Shown here piece after piece: positions 24,215-32,685 of a stretch of DNA of 43,616 bases. Numbering within the stretch: position 1 is the stretch's first letter; each line of letters starts with the position of its first letter. Source of the DNA: CAYSLC01 sp964431545 (GTDB lineage: Bacteria > Desulfobacterota > Desulfobacteria > Desulfobacterales > JAABSP01); the NCBI GenBank assembly GCA_964431545.1, contig CAYSLC010000015.1, forward strand, positions 1 to 43,616, in the 5' to 3' direction. A program made the position numbers and the translations under genes. The notes under the pieces are model-generated. The model saw only the letters and a list, made by a program, of their open reading frames with translations. It searched no databases and was not told the DNA's origin.

Positions 24215-25954
24215 ATGAGGACGACGCACATGACCCTTCCACAGCCAATCCATCCGCTCGGCAAACGGGCACGGGTACTCCTGACCAGCGTTTTCGGGCC
24301 CTATGCCCGGGACGACCGGTTCGGCAGCCGTGCCGTCAATCCCATGGAGCTTTACCACAACCAGGTCACCCGGGTGCAGGGGGAGTTTTCCCTCCGGATG
24401 TTCCACCGATCCTTCGGCCTCATGTTCATCCAGGCCAACCTGGAGGGCCCCTGCACCCTCCTCGATTTTCCCACCCTCGACCGGTTCATCGAGGAGGTTC
24501 GGACCAACCGGTACGACGTCGTGGGCATCGGCGGCATCATCCCCAACGTGGGAAAGGTGGCCGAGATGTGCCGGGTGATCCGGGAGCACGCCCCCGCCGC
24601 CGACATCGTGGTGGGGGGGCACGTGGTCAACCTCCCGGAGGTGGAACGGCTCGTGGACGCGGACCATCTGGTCGGGGGCGACGGGGTCCGCTGGTTCCGG
24701 CGGTACCTCCGGCAGGACGAAAACGCCCCGGTCCGGCACCCCAAGACCCTGTCCGGATTCGGCACCCGGATCCTGGGGATCGGCCAGAAGGAGAGCCCCA
24801 AGGACACCGCCGCCATCCTGATCCCGTCGGTGGGGTGTCCGGTGGGGTGCAACTTCTGCTCCACCTCGGCCCTGTTCGGCGGAAAGGGCAACTTCGTCAA
24901 TTTCTACGAGACCGGCGACGAACTCTTCGGGGTGATGGCCGATATCGAAAGGTCATTGGGCGTTCAATCCTTCTTTGTGCTGGACGAAAATTTCCTCCTC
25001 CACCGGAAGCGGGCCCTCCGCCTGCTCCGGCTCATGGAGGAGAACGACAAATCCTGGTCCCTTTACGTCTTCAGCTCGGCGCGGGTGATCCAGTCCTACA
25101 CCATGGAGCAGCTCGCCGGACTGGGGGTCTCCTGGGTCTGGATGGGGCTGGAGGGGGAGGGGAGCCGGTACCGGAAGCTGAAGGACGTGGACACCCGGGA
25201 CCTGGTGGCCGCCCTCCAGTCCCACGGCATCCGGGTCCTGGGCTCCTCCATCATCGGGCTGGAGGAGCACACCCTGGAGACCATCGGACCGGCCGTCGAA
25301 TACGCCGTTTCCCATGACACGGTCTTCCATCAGTTCATGCTCTATACGCCCAATCCGGGAACGCCCCTGTGGGAGGAGCACAAGGCCCGGGGCACCCTGC
25401 TGCCCGATTTTCCGGTCGCCGACACCCACGGGCAGTACCGGTTCAACTACCGCCACCCGGCCCTTCCGGAAGGGGCCGAAGAGGGACTCCTCCTCGATGC
25501 CTTCCGGAGGGATTTCCAGGTCAACGGGCCGAGTCTGGCGCGGATGATCCGGGTGATGCTCGCCGGGTACCGGCGGTACCGGCACCATCCCGATCCTCGG
25601 ATCCGCCGCCGCTGGGAGCGGGAGGCGCTCCCCCTTCGCTCCACCTACGCCGGCGCCCTCTGGGCCATGAGGGACCACTACGCCGATGATCCGATGGCGG
25701 GGGAGGGGTTGGGGAGCCTCCTTGGCGATCTCTACCGGATTTTCGGCATCCGGGCCCGGCTGGCGGCGCCCCTGTTGGGCCGGTTCGTGCGCCTGGCCAT
25801 GGCGAGGGAGCGCCGCCGGCTAGACCTGGGGGTCACCCTGGAGCCTCCCTGCTTCCACGAGAAGAATCGGGCGGCGCTGCGAGATGCGGGGCGATCCGGA
25901 GATGCCGCGGGGGCCGGGCTTTCCGTGGAGCGGGTACCGGTCCGGGTCAACTGA
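24215..25954 (+). CDS. B12-type radical SAM enzyme of unknown substrate
   Basis: A 579-residue cytoplasmic protein. Residues about 60-170 resemble a cobalamin-binding Rossmann domain (YDVVGIGGIIPNVGKVAEMC, then IVVGGHVVNLPEVERL and a GGDG element), though the DxHxxG cobalt-ligand motif is absent. The radical SAM core begins IPSVGCPVGCNFCSTS, with cluster cysteines Cys208, Cys212 and Cys215 in the C-x3-C-x2-C spacing. It continues with FVLDENFL and MGLEGEG elements typical of the family. The C-terminal 170 residues are helical and basic. Such enzymes perform methyl transfers or ring rearrangements in cofactor, lipid or natural-product pathways. ATG 24215 or 24230 may be the start. It stands alone after the gap. 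Confidence 0.88.
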   Translation: MRTTHMTLPQPIHPLGKRARVLLTSVFGPYARDDRFGSRAVNPMELYHNQVTRVQGEFSLRMFHRSFGLMFIQANLEGPCTLLDFPTLDRFIEEVRTNRYDVVGIGGIIPNVGKVAEMCRVIREHAPAADIVVGGHVVNLPEVERLVDADHLVGGDGVRWFRRYLRQDENAPVRHPKTLSGFGTRILGIGQKESPKDTAAILIPSVGCPVGCNFCSTSALFGGKGNFVNFYETGDELFGVMADIERSLGVQSFFVLDENFLLHRKRALRLLRLMEENDKSWSLYVFSSARVIQSYTMEQLAGLGVSWVWMGLEGEGSRYRKLKDVDTRDLVAALQSHGIRVLGSSIIGLEEHTLETIGPAVEYAVSHDTVFHQFMLYTPNPGTPLWEEHKARGTLLPDFPVADTHGQYRFNYRHPALPEGAEEGLLLDAFRRDFQVNGPSLARMIRVMLAGYRRYRHHPDPRIRRRWEREALPLRSTYAGALWAMRDHYADDPMAGEGLGSLLGDLYRIFGIRARLAAPLLGRFVRLAMARERRRLDLGVTLEPPCFHEKNRAALRDAGRSGDAAGAGLSVERVPVRVN

Positions 25955-26009
25955 GCCCGGACCGCCGAAACTCCTCTCCCCCCGGCGGGACATCCGGGAT
26001 CATCCGGCC

Positions 26010-28622
26010 TCATCCGTCATCCCTGCATCCGCTGGGCATTTCGGCATCCAGGACGGACCGGATCAACCGGGCGATCTCCCCTTTCACCAACGGCTTGAGA
26101 AGAAAGGCCCGGATGCCCATCCTCCGGGCCTGGGCCTCGTCGATGCGGGTGGTGTGCCCGGTGCACAGGATGATGCGCGCCTTCGGGTCGATTTCCAGCA
26201 TCGCCGTTGCCAGCTCCGACCCCGTGAGGTTGGGCATGGTCTGGTCGGTGATCACCAGGTCGAAGCGCTTCGGTTCCGCCTTGAAGGCGGCCAGGGCGGC
26301 GAGGCTGTCCTCCATGCCGGTGACGGTGTACCCCAGGCGGGTGAGCATTTCGGTGCCGATCTTCACCAGCATCGATTCGTCGTCCACCAGCAGGATGTGC
26401 TCGTCCCCCGTGGGGAGCGTCTCCCCCACCACCAGGGCCTCCGGAGCGGCGGACGCCATCCGGGGAAAACAGATCCGGAAGGTCGTCCCCTCCCCCGGCG
26501 CGCTCTCCACCGTAATCATTCCCCCGTGGCTCTGGACGATGCCGTGGACCACCGCCAGTCCCATCCCCGATCCCTTCCCCACCTCCTTGGTGGTGAAATA
26601 GGGGTCGAAGATCTTGTCGATGTGGGCGGGATCGACGCCGGGGCCGGAGTCTTTGAAGGTGATGGCCACATGGGGGCCCGGAGAGAGTCCCGGCGCGGGA
26701 TCCAGATCCTCGCCGGCCAGGTCCACATCCGCCACGGAGATGTGGATCCGGCCTCCGGTCTCCTCCAGGGCCTGGGCCGCGTTGGTGCACAGGTTCATCA
26801 CGATCTGGTGGATCTGGGTGGGATCGGCCAGGATCACCCCCATCCCCGAATCGAGTTCGGCGTCGATGCGGATGGTGGCGGGGGTGGTGGCCCGGAGGAG
26901 GGTGAGGGCCTCGCCCACGACGGTGCTCACGTGGACGGGTCCGAGCTTCTGTTCCGCCTTCCGGCTGAACATGAGGATGTGCTGGACCAGGTCCTTGGCC
27001 CGGTTGCTCGCCTTGAGGACCTGGGCGATCATCTGGTGGGCCGGATGGGTCGGGCGGATCTCGTCCAGGGCCATGTCGGCATACCCGATGACGGCGGCCA
27101 GGATGTTGTTGAAATCATGGGCGATGCCCCCGGCCAGGGTGCCGATGGACTCCAGTCGCTGGGACTGCCGGAGCCGGGTCTCCAGCCCCGCCTTTTCCGC
27201 CTCGATCCGTTTGAGATCGGTGATGTTCCGGGAGATCCCGATGAGCCCCCGGATGTTCCCCTCCTCGTCCCGGAAGGGCGTCTTGTTGGCCAGCCAGTGG
27301 GTCGGTCCGTGGGCGGTGATCAGCTCCTCTTCGGCCACCAGGTTCCGGCCCGCCGCGATCACTCTGCCATCGACGCGGTGGATGACCGCCGCCGACGCCG
27401 GGGGGAAGAGATCGGTGTCGGTTTTGCCGATCACCTCCTCCAGGGAGCTTCCCATGGCCTCGCAGGCCGCCCGGTTGGCCAGGAGATACCGGCCCTCCAG
27501 GTCCTTGAGAAAGATGGCGTCCGTGGTGCCGTCGATGATGGCGTTGAGCAGGGCGTGGCTCTCCCTGAGTTCCCGTTCGGCCGCCTTGAGTTCCGACAGC
27601 TCGAGAGCGGCCCCCAAAATTCCCGAGATTCCGCCCCGGTCGTCCAGAATGGGGGTCCGCACGGTGTGGAAGAACCGTTTCCGGCCGTCCGGGCCCACCT
27701 GGGTCTCCTCCGTGGCGGCGGAGGTTCCCGATTCGAGGACCTCGGCGTCGTCGCGGTTGTGCTTTTCGGCCAGGTCGGCGGAAAAGAGGTCCCGGTCGGT
27801 CCTGCCTTCCACCGCCTCCGGGGTCAGTCCCAGGTCCGCCGCGAAGTTCCGGTTGCACGCCACGTACCGGAACGCCTTGTCCTTGTGAAAGATCTTCAGG
27901 GGGACGTTCTCCGACAGCAGCCTGTATTTCGCCTCGCTCCGGACCCGCTCGGCCAGGGAGGCCCGGAGAGTGCCGCGCATCTGGTTGATGGCGTCCACCA
28001 CCTGGTCGAGTTCGTCGGGCCGGCCGGACCCCGGGGCCCGGCGCCGGAGCCGGAAGGGGGCATCGGACTCCCCGGCCTCCCGGCGGTTGAGCCAGTGGGC
28101 GAGGTCGGTGAGGTGGCGGGTCACCAGAAACTGGAAGATCAGCAGGGTGAATCCGGAGACGAGGAAGATGAAGACGGCGTTTCGGATGAGGATGGCCAGG
28201 GTCTCGTGGAACAGGCGCCGGTAGACGTTGTCGAGGCTGAAGGCGATCTCCAGAAGGCCGATGGTCCGGTCCGATCCCCTGTAGCGGTAGGTCAGGGGGA
28301 ACGCCCGCCGGATCAGGCGCCGGGAGCGGATTTCCCCAGCGGACCAGACGCTTCCCACGTCCGATTCGATCCGCAGGTGCTCCATGTCGGGCAGCCCCAG
28401 AAGCGCCTCCAGCTGGAGGCGGATCTGTTTTTCATCGTAAACCCAGACGCTGTTGGTGAGGCTCTCCAGGTGGCTCGTCTCGATGATCTCCGCGTATCCC
28501 TCGATGGCCGCGAGATCCTCCCGATAGCCGGAATGGATCTGGAGGGCCGTGGCCGCCAGGGCGATGCAGGAGCTGAACAGGATGATGGAGATCACCAGGC
28601 GGACCCCGATTCGACTTCTCAT
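26010..28622 (-). CDS. Hybrid sensor histidine kinase (HAMP-PAS-PAS-HisKA-HATPase-REC)
   Basis: An 870-residue inner-membrane sensor. Membrane helices lie at about residues 8-29 and 146-167 around a periplasmic domain of about 115 residues. A HAMP-like linker (168-225) and two PAS domains (about 232-350 and 355-480) follow. The HisKA region has AHDFNN with His502. The HATPase shows NLCTNAAQAL, DSGPGV and GSGMGLAVVHGI. A C-terminal receiver has LVITDQTMP with Asp793. No DNA-binding output is present, so its phosphate must reach another protein. ATG 28622 overlaps the stop of the binding-protein gene (ATGA). As last gene of the three-gene cassette, it probably senses through the periplasmic binding protein. 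Confidence 0.93.
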   Translation of the reverse strand: MRSRIGVRLVISIILFSSCIALAATALQIHSGYREDLAAIEGYAEIIETSHLESLTNSVWVYDEKQIRLQLEALLGLPDMEHLRIESDVGSVWSAGEIRSRRLIRRAFPLTYRYRGSDRTIGLLEIAFSLDNVYRRLFHETLAILIRNAVFIFLVSGFTLLIFQFLVTRHLTDLAHWLNRREAGESDAPFRLRRRAPGSGRPDELDQVVDAINQMRGTLRASLAERVRSEAKYRLLSENVPLKIFHKDKAFRYVACNRNFAADLGLTPEAVEGRTDRDLFSADLAEKHNRDDAEVLESGTSAATEETQVGPDGRKRFFHTVRTPILDDRGGISGILGAALELSELKAAERELRESHALLNAIIDGTTDAIFLKDLEGRYLLANRAACEAMGSSLEEVIGKTDTDLFPPASAAVIHRVDGRVIAAGRNLVAEEELITAHGPTHWLANKTPFRDEEGNIRGLIGISRNITDLKRIEAEKAGLETRLRQSQRLESIGTLAGGIAHDFNNILAAVIGYADMALDEIRPTHPAHQMIAQVLKASNRAKDLVQHILMFSRKAEQKLGPVHVSTVVGEALTLLRATTPATIRIDAELDSGMGVILADPTQIHQIVMNLCTNAAQALEETGGRIHISVADVDLAGEDLDPAPGLSPGPHVAITFKDSGPGVDPAHIDKIFDPYFTTKEVGKGSGMGLAVVHGIVQSHGGMITVESAPGEGTTFRICFPRMASAAPEALVVGETLPTGDEHILLVDDESMLVKIGTEMLTRLGYTVTGMEDSLAALAAFKAEPKRFDLVITDQTMPNLTGSELATAMLEIDPKARIILCTGHTTRIDEAQARRMGIRAFLLKPLVKGEIARLIRSVLDAEMPSGCRDDG

Positions 28623-29371
28623 CGGCCCAGTTTCTCTTTCACCCCTTCCAGACGCATCGCTTCGATCTCCCCGGACGCGGCCATCTCCCGGAGAACCGCC
28701 TCCAGCTTCACCACCAGATGTCCGTTCCGGGAGTGGATGAAGTGGAACAGCGGTCCGGTGTAGAGCGGCTCGCCCACCACACGGATCCCTTTGCCCCGGA
28801 AGTTCCGGTGGATCTCGATGCGGCCGGCGTCACGGACGGCCACGGCCGCCTCGATATGGCCGATGGAGAGCAGCGTGAAGAGATGGGTCATGTCCTTGGC
28901 CAGGATCCGATCCATGCCGGCGGTGCCGATTTCCGAATAGCGGATCCCCCGGATCACCCCCACCAGAAGCCCCTGGAGGTCCGACCAGTCCTCGATGGAC
29001 CGGTCCACCGTCCGGGAGAAGACGACCCCCTGGAAGTGGAATACCGGGACCGAGATGCGGATCAGGTTCGGATACTTCCGCTCCGTCCCCTCGATCCGGG
29101 CCAGATCCCCGTCGGTGATGCCGTCGTTGGCCCACTCCAGGGCCCGCCGGGCGGGCAGGGGCTCGAACCGGACCCCATGGCCGATCCGGCGGTAGGCGGT
29201 CCGCACCACCGGTTTGATCAGCTCGTGGGTCCCCTCGTTCTCGATGGCCGAAATGGTGACGGTCCCGACCTCCGGGTCCGTGGGCTCCGATGCGGCCGGA
29301 ATCCCCGCCAGGAGCATCCAGACCAGGACCGGCCATGATCTGAAGCGGAAGATGTGGAATCGTAGTGTCAT
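28619..29371 (-). CDS. Periplasmic solute-binding-like protein
   Basis: A 250-residue exported protein with an N-terminal signal (RSWPVLVWMLLAGIPAASE). Mature sequence resembles the SBP_bac_3 fold: VRFEPLPARRALEWANDG and DGDLARIEGTERKYPNLIRI, then SVPVFHFQGVVFSR, the WSDLQGLLVGVIRGIRY hinge block, and a final helix EAVLREMAASGEIEAM. This is the pattern of amino-acid-type binding proteins that serve as ligand sensors rather than transporters when next to kinases. ATG 29371 overlaps the protease stop (ATGA); a TTG nine bases earlier is less likely. There is no transporter gene beside it, and it is followed by the hybrid kinase. Confidence 0.82.
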   Translation of the reverse strand: MTLRFHIFRFRSWPVLVWMLLAGIPAASEPTDPEVGTVTISAIENEGTHELIKPVVRTAYRRIGHGVRFEPLPARRALEWANDGITDGDLARIEGTERKYPNLIRISVPVFHFQGVVFSRTVDRSIEDWSDLQGLLVGVIRGIRYSEIGTAGMDRILAKDMTHLFTLLSIGHIEAAVAVRDAGRIEIHRNFRGKGIRVVGEPLYTGPLFHFIHSRNGHLVVKLEAVLREMAASGEIEAMRLEGVKEKLGR

Positions 29372-30219
29372 CGCCCCCAACGGAGGGTCAGCATCCCGTC
29401 CTGGACGCCGTATCCTTCCAGCCGTTCGAAAAAGGCCATACCCAAAAGGGAGTTCCGCATGGGGGCCCCGTTCACCGAGGCGGCCACGTCCGCCATCCGC
29501 TTGCCGCCGATCCGGAAGTCGGCGATGGTGATCCGGCTACCGCGGACCCGGCCGTTGGCGGTCTCGTAGTACCGATCGAAGGCCAGTTCGTCCAGGTCAT
29601 AGCCGACCCGCTCGGCATCCGATGGGGAGAGGACGATGTGGGTCGCCCCCGTGTCCACCAGGAACCGGACCGGCGTTCCGTCGAGAAGGGCGCGGATGTA
29701 GAAATGGCCGTCGGCGGAGAGGGGGTAGCGCATGGTGGCGTCCCCCGCCCGCATCCCCTTGTCCGGGATCAGTTCCGCCAGGACCCGATCCTTGACGTCG
29801 GCCAGTTGGTGGCGGTAGCTGTACCCCACCAGCACCGCCAGGAAGATCGCCGCCCATGCGGCCAGATAGGCCAGGTTCCGCCCCGTCTTGCCGAAGGCCA
29901 CCGCCGAGCTGACCACCAGGATGAGGAGGACCCCGTAGACGATCTCGCCGAGATTCTCCCCGACAGAGACTTCGGGGAAGGTCCGGTGGAGCAGGAGCAC
30001 CAGCCCGGCAAGAGCGAGCGCCGTGATCCAGAACCGGAGACCCCTGTGGCTTTCGTTTCTCTCGGGGTCCGCCGCGCCGGAAGACGCCGTTTTCGAGCCG
30101 CCGGCCGGTCCGTTGCCGGCGTCGCGCGGGGGGTCGGGATCGGACCCCTGGGACAGCCAGCGCGCGGCCTCGGGGTCTCCTCCTCGGTGACGGGTATGGA
30201 AAGCGGGATCATCCGCCAT
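29368..30219 (-). CDS. Membrane-tethered retropepsin-like aspartic protease
   Basis: A 283-residue protein. A polar, disordered N terminus (about 60 residues) is followed by three membrane helices (about 62-78, 91-109 and 113-133), then a periplasmic retropepsin-type domain. The catalytic motif is FLVDTGATHIVLS with Asp189, followed by ANGRVRGSRITIADFRIGG and the C-terminal NSLLGMAFFERL, all features of the TIGR02281 clan AA aspartic proteases. Such domains act as dimers. ATG 30219 has GAGG eight bases upstream. It is the first gene of an ATGA-linked operon with the binding protein and hybrid sensor kinase. The target is unknown. Confidence 0.87.
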   Translation of the reverse strand: MADDPAFHTRHRGGDPEAARWLSQGSDPDPPRDAGNGPAGGSKTASSGAADPERNESHRGLRFWITALALAGLVLLLHRTFPEVSVGENLGEIVYGVLLILVVSSAVAFGKTGRNLAYLAAWAAIFLAVLVGYSYRHQLADVKDRVLAELIPDKGMRAGDATMRYPLSADGHFYIRALLDGTPVRFLVDTGATHIVLSPSDAERVGYDLDELAFDRYYETANGRVRGSRITIADFRIGGKRMADVAASVNGAPMRNSLLGMAFFERLEGYGVQDGMLTLRWGR

Positions 30220-30345
30220 GACAAAACCTCACTGCTCCGGACGGCGGAGGGTCCGCCGCCGGTGGTATCCGCAAAGAAGAACATGGAAACGGCGATCCCC
30301 GGGGTCCATGGGCAATGGCCCCATTCCGGCATCGCCGATGGCGGG

Positions 30346-30374
30346 ACTATACCACAATCCGGTTCGATTGAGAA
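30346..30374 (-). promoter_or_regulatory. Probable promoter for the protease/sensor operon
   Basis: Read on the minus strand, TTCTCA (30374-30369) and TATAGT (30351-30346) are separated by 17 bases. The -10 matches five of six consensus bases and the -35 four of six. It lies 127 bases before the aspartic protease start and points into that operon. Confidence 0.5.
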
Positions 30375-30496
30375 ACAGATCCGGATCGGGGTCTCGAACC
30401 AGGGCGAACCCGGGGCCGACGAGGGGGACGCCCCCCGGTTCCCGAACCCGCGGGGCAGGGGCCCTCCGGCTTTCCCCGTCCCCCGAGCGATTTTCC

Positions 30497-30526
30497 TTGA
30501 CGGCGGAGAAGATAAAAGGATATTTA
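30497..30526 (+). promoter_or_regulatory. Probable sigma70 promoter for the U32-like gene
   Basis: TTGACG at 30497-30502 is followed after 18 bases by TATTTA at 30521-30526, inside an AT-rich tract. It lies about 60 bases before the start of the U32-like gene. The rest of the 30220-30587 intergenic region holds only this and the divergent promoter at 30346. Confidence 0.55.
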
Positions 30527-30587
30527 TATTAGATGGTTATCCATATGAAGCCGAGGAAAGTGGGTTGACGCAAAACGGGAGTGCCCC

Positions 30588-31694
30588 ATGATCCGCTTCG
30601 ACGTCCCCTTCCTCCCGGACGACCGGTACATCCGGTTTCTGGCCGATCGCCTCGATCGCATCGACGCCCTCCACTTCAGCCTCTACTCCCCGGCGGCGGC
30701 CGATGCCCGGGTCCGGCTGCGTCGCGTGGACGCAGACCGGCTCATCCACGGCCTGGGAACCCTCCACGGACCCCGGAAGCACGCCCTGCTCAACAGCCGG
30801 TTTCACGATCCGTCCGTCTACGGCGACGACGCGGCTCTGGCGGGATTGGCAAAGACCCTCCGCGCCCTCGCCGATGCCTCGGTCCTGGACGGGATCATCT
30901 TCGCCGACCTCTACCACCTCCGGTCCCTGTCCGACGCGGCTCCGGACCTGGCGCGACGCCTGACCGCCGTCCCCAGCGTCAACTTCATGATCGACGGGGT
31001 GGACAAGGCCGTCTCCGTGGCCGACGCCGTGGCACGGACCCGATTCAGGGCCCCCGACCGATTGGTCCTGGACCGATCCCTCAATCGGCGCCCGGAGCGG
31101 CTGGAGGCGGTGGCCGCCGGGTGCCGGGCCGCCCTTCCCGGGATCGCGATCTCACTGCTGGCCAACGAGGGCTGCCTCCACCAGTGCCCCTTCAAACCGG
31201 CCCACGACGCCCAGATCGCCCTGGTCAACATGGGCCGTTCCGCGGACACCCTGGCGATCAACCGGGCCGTGGGGTGCGTCCGTCATCTTTCGGAGCGGCC
31301 CCACGAGGTTCTCCGGTCCCCTTTCATCCGTCCCGAGGACCTGGGCCGGTACGCGCCGGTCGCCGACGGGATCAAGCTCTGCGGCCGGACCCTCGGGCCC
31401 GGGTTTCTGATGCGGGTCATCGAGGCCTACATGCGGGGGCGGTATGACGGAAACCTGCTCGATCTCCTGGACGCCGTGGATTGGATGGCCGAACGTCACC
31501 ATCTCCCCAACGCCGACCTGCCCGGCGAGTTCCTCCACCGGCTGACCTCCTGCGAGGGGGCGTGTGAACCGTGCGGATACTGCCGGGATCTTTTCTCCCG
31601 GATCGCCCGGAGGCGCCGGCCCCGGCTCGGGGATCTGAGGGACCGACCCGGCCCGGCTACCCCTCCAGGAACGGGTCGAAGAGGGACCGGATGA
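30588..31694 (+). CDS. U32-peptidase-like protein with two four-cysteine clusters
   Basis: A 368-residue cytoplasmic protein with a probable TIM-barrel fold. The key run NEGCLHQCPFKPAHD resembles the cysteine-containing core of U32 'peptidases' (UbiU/UbiV, TrhP), which carry a [4Fe-4S] cluster and act in hydroxylations or RNA modification. Candidate cluster ligands are Cys196, Cys200, Cys230 and Cys265, spaced much like those of UbiU. A second set near the end, Cys322, Cys326, Cys329 and Cys332 (C-x3-C-x2-C-x2-C), could hold another Fe-S cluster or zinc. ATG 30588 has GGGAG upstream. The last 38 bases overlap the convergent kinase gene. Family membership is inferred from the pattern and is moderately sure. 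Confidence 0.65.
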   Translation: MIRFDVPFLPDDRYIRFLADRLDRIDALHFSLYSPAAADARVRLRRVDADRLIHGLGTLHGPRKHALLNSRFHDPSVYGDDAALAGLAKTLRALADASVLDGIIFADLYHLRSLSDAAPDLARRLTAVPSVNFMIDGVDKAVSVADAVARTRFRAPDRLVLDRSLNRRPERLEAVAAGCRAALPGIAISLLANEGCLHQCPFKPAHDAQIALVNMGRSADTLAINRAVGCVRHLSERPHEVLRSPFIRPEDLGRYAPVADGIKLCGRTLGPGFLMRVIEAYMRGRYDGNLLDLLDAVDWMAERHHLPNADLPGEFLHRLTSCEGACEPCGYCRDLFSRIARRRRPRLGDLRDRPGPATPPGTGRRGTG

Positions 31695-32685
31695 ACGGCA
31701 GGTCCATGTACCGGTTGAGGGTCTCCCAGGTGTCCGGGTTCCGGACCCCTTCGAAGGTGGTCTGGTAGGCGACCCACCCCATGGCCGACCAGGAGATCCC
31801 CCGCAGATAGACGAAGGGGTCCCGGAGCCGGACCCGAGCCTCCAGCGTCTCCCTGAGATGGCGGTCCCGGATCCGGGCCGCGTATTCCGCCAGGAACCCG
31901 GCCTTGTCCGCCTCGGTCATCCGGTAGGTCGTCTTCCAGAGGGTGGTGAGGGGGGAGCAGAAGTGGCACAGGTCGCCGGAGGGGTCCCCCCACCGGGGCA
32001 TCTCCCAGTCCACCAGGTGGAGGGTCTTCCGTTTTCGGTCGGCGATGAAGTTTTTCGAGTTGACCTCGGTGTTGACGATGCAGGGCCAGGGGTCGGCCTG
32101 GAAGAACCGTTCCCGGACCCGGGCTTCGTCCGCCCAGGCGATGAGGTCCCGAAGGTATCCCCGGATCTCCGGATCGGCCAGATCCGAATCGAAATAGGTT
32201 TCCAGAAGCCGGGCACACTCGTCATGGATGATCGTCAGCGGGGCCTCCTCCCGAATCAGGTGGTTCTCCGCTCCGGCCACCGGGGTCTGGTGGACGACGG
32301 CGAAGAGGCGGGCCGCGTCCGCCAGGTCCCGGCGGTAGTCGAGGGGCTCGCCGGGGAGGTATTCCATGATCAGGATCCCCCGGTCCAAGGGGGTCCGGGT
32401 GTCGTCCACGAACACGGGGACCGGGGTGACGCCGCTGCCGGACAGAAGGCGCAGGGTCCGGTACTCGTAGAGAATCTGGTCGTCCCGGCCGATCTGGGAG
32501 CCGAGATTGAGCCGGAAGACCAGCCGGCTCCCGTCATTCGCCGCCAGCAGGTAGTTGAGATTGTACTCCCCCTGGGCCAGGGGGGTCACCGTGAAGGTCC
32601 GCCCCCGGAGAACCGGGTGTCCGGACCAGTCCCGGCTCGCCATGTAGTCGGCCACGGCTTCCCGGTTTTGGGTCATGGGATCCAT
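31657..32685 (-). CDS. APH/choline-kinase-fold phosphotransferase with altered catalytic loop
   Basis: A 342-residue cytoplasmic kinase-fold protein. The N-lobe shows AQGEYNLNYLL (nucleotide loop), then VFRLNLGSQ and EYRTLRLL; the hinge is ILIMEYLPGEPL. The catalytic loop, normally H-x-D-x4-N, reads NTEVNSKN (Asn205, Glu207, Asn212), so the catalytic Asp is a Glu. The metal-binding Asp is present as Asp226 in HLVDWE. ATG 32685 is set by AAAAAGGAG; upstream in-frame ATG would only add 10 residues. It is the last gene of a YnjBCD-like ABC importer operon, overlapping the ATPase by 13 bases, so it may phosphorylate the imported compound (thiamine- or choline-like, by analogy with ThiK). Activity is uncertain given the altered loop. 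Confidence 0.82.
   Translation of the reverse strand: MDPMTQNREAVADYMASRDWSGHPVLRGRTFTVTPLAQGEYNLNYLLAANDGSRLVFRLNLGSQIGRDDQILYEYRTLRLLSGSGVTPVPVFVDDTRTPLDRGILIMEYLPGEPLDYRRDLADAARLFAVVHQTPVAGAENHLIREEAPLTIIHDECARLLETYFDSDLADPEIRGYLRDLIAWADEARVRERFFQADPWPCIVNTEVNSKNFIADRKRKTLHLVDWEMPRWGDPSGDLCHFCSPLTTLWKTTYRMTEADKAGFLAEYAARIRDRHLRETLEARVRLRDPFVYLRGISWSAMGWVAYQTTFEGVRNPDTWETLNRYMDLPFIRSLFDPFLEG

Noticed and set aside
25884..28763. Very long plus-strand open frame opposite the hybrid kinase
   Set aside because: The minus strand encodes a complete kinase with H, N, G and receiver motifs; the plus-strand frame has no domain pattern or ribosome site.
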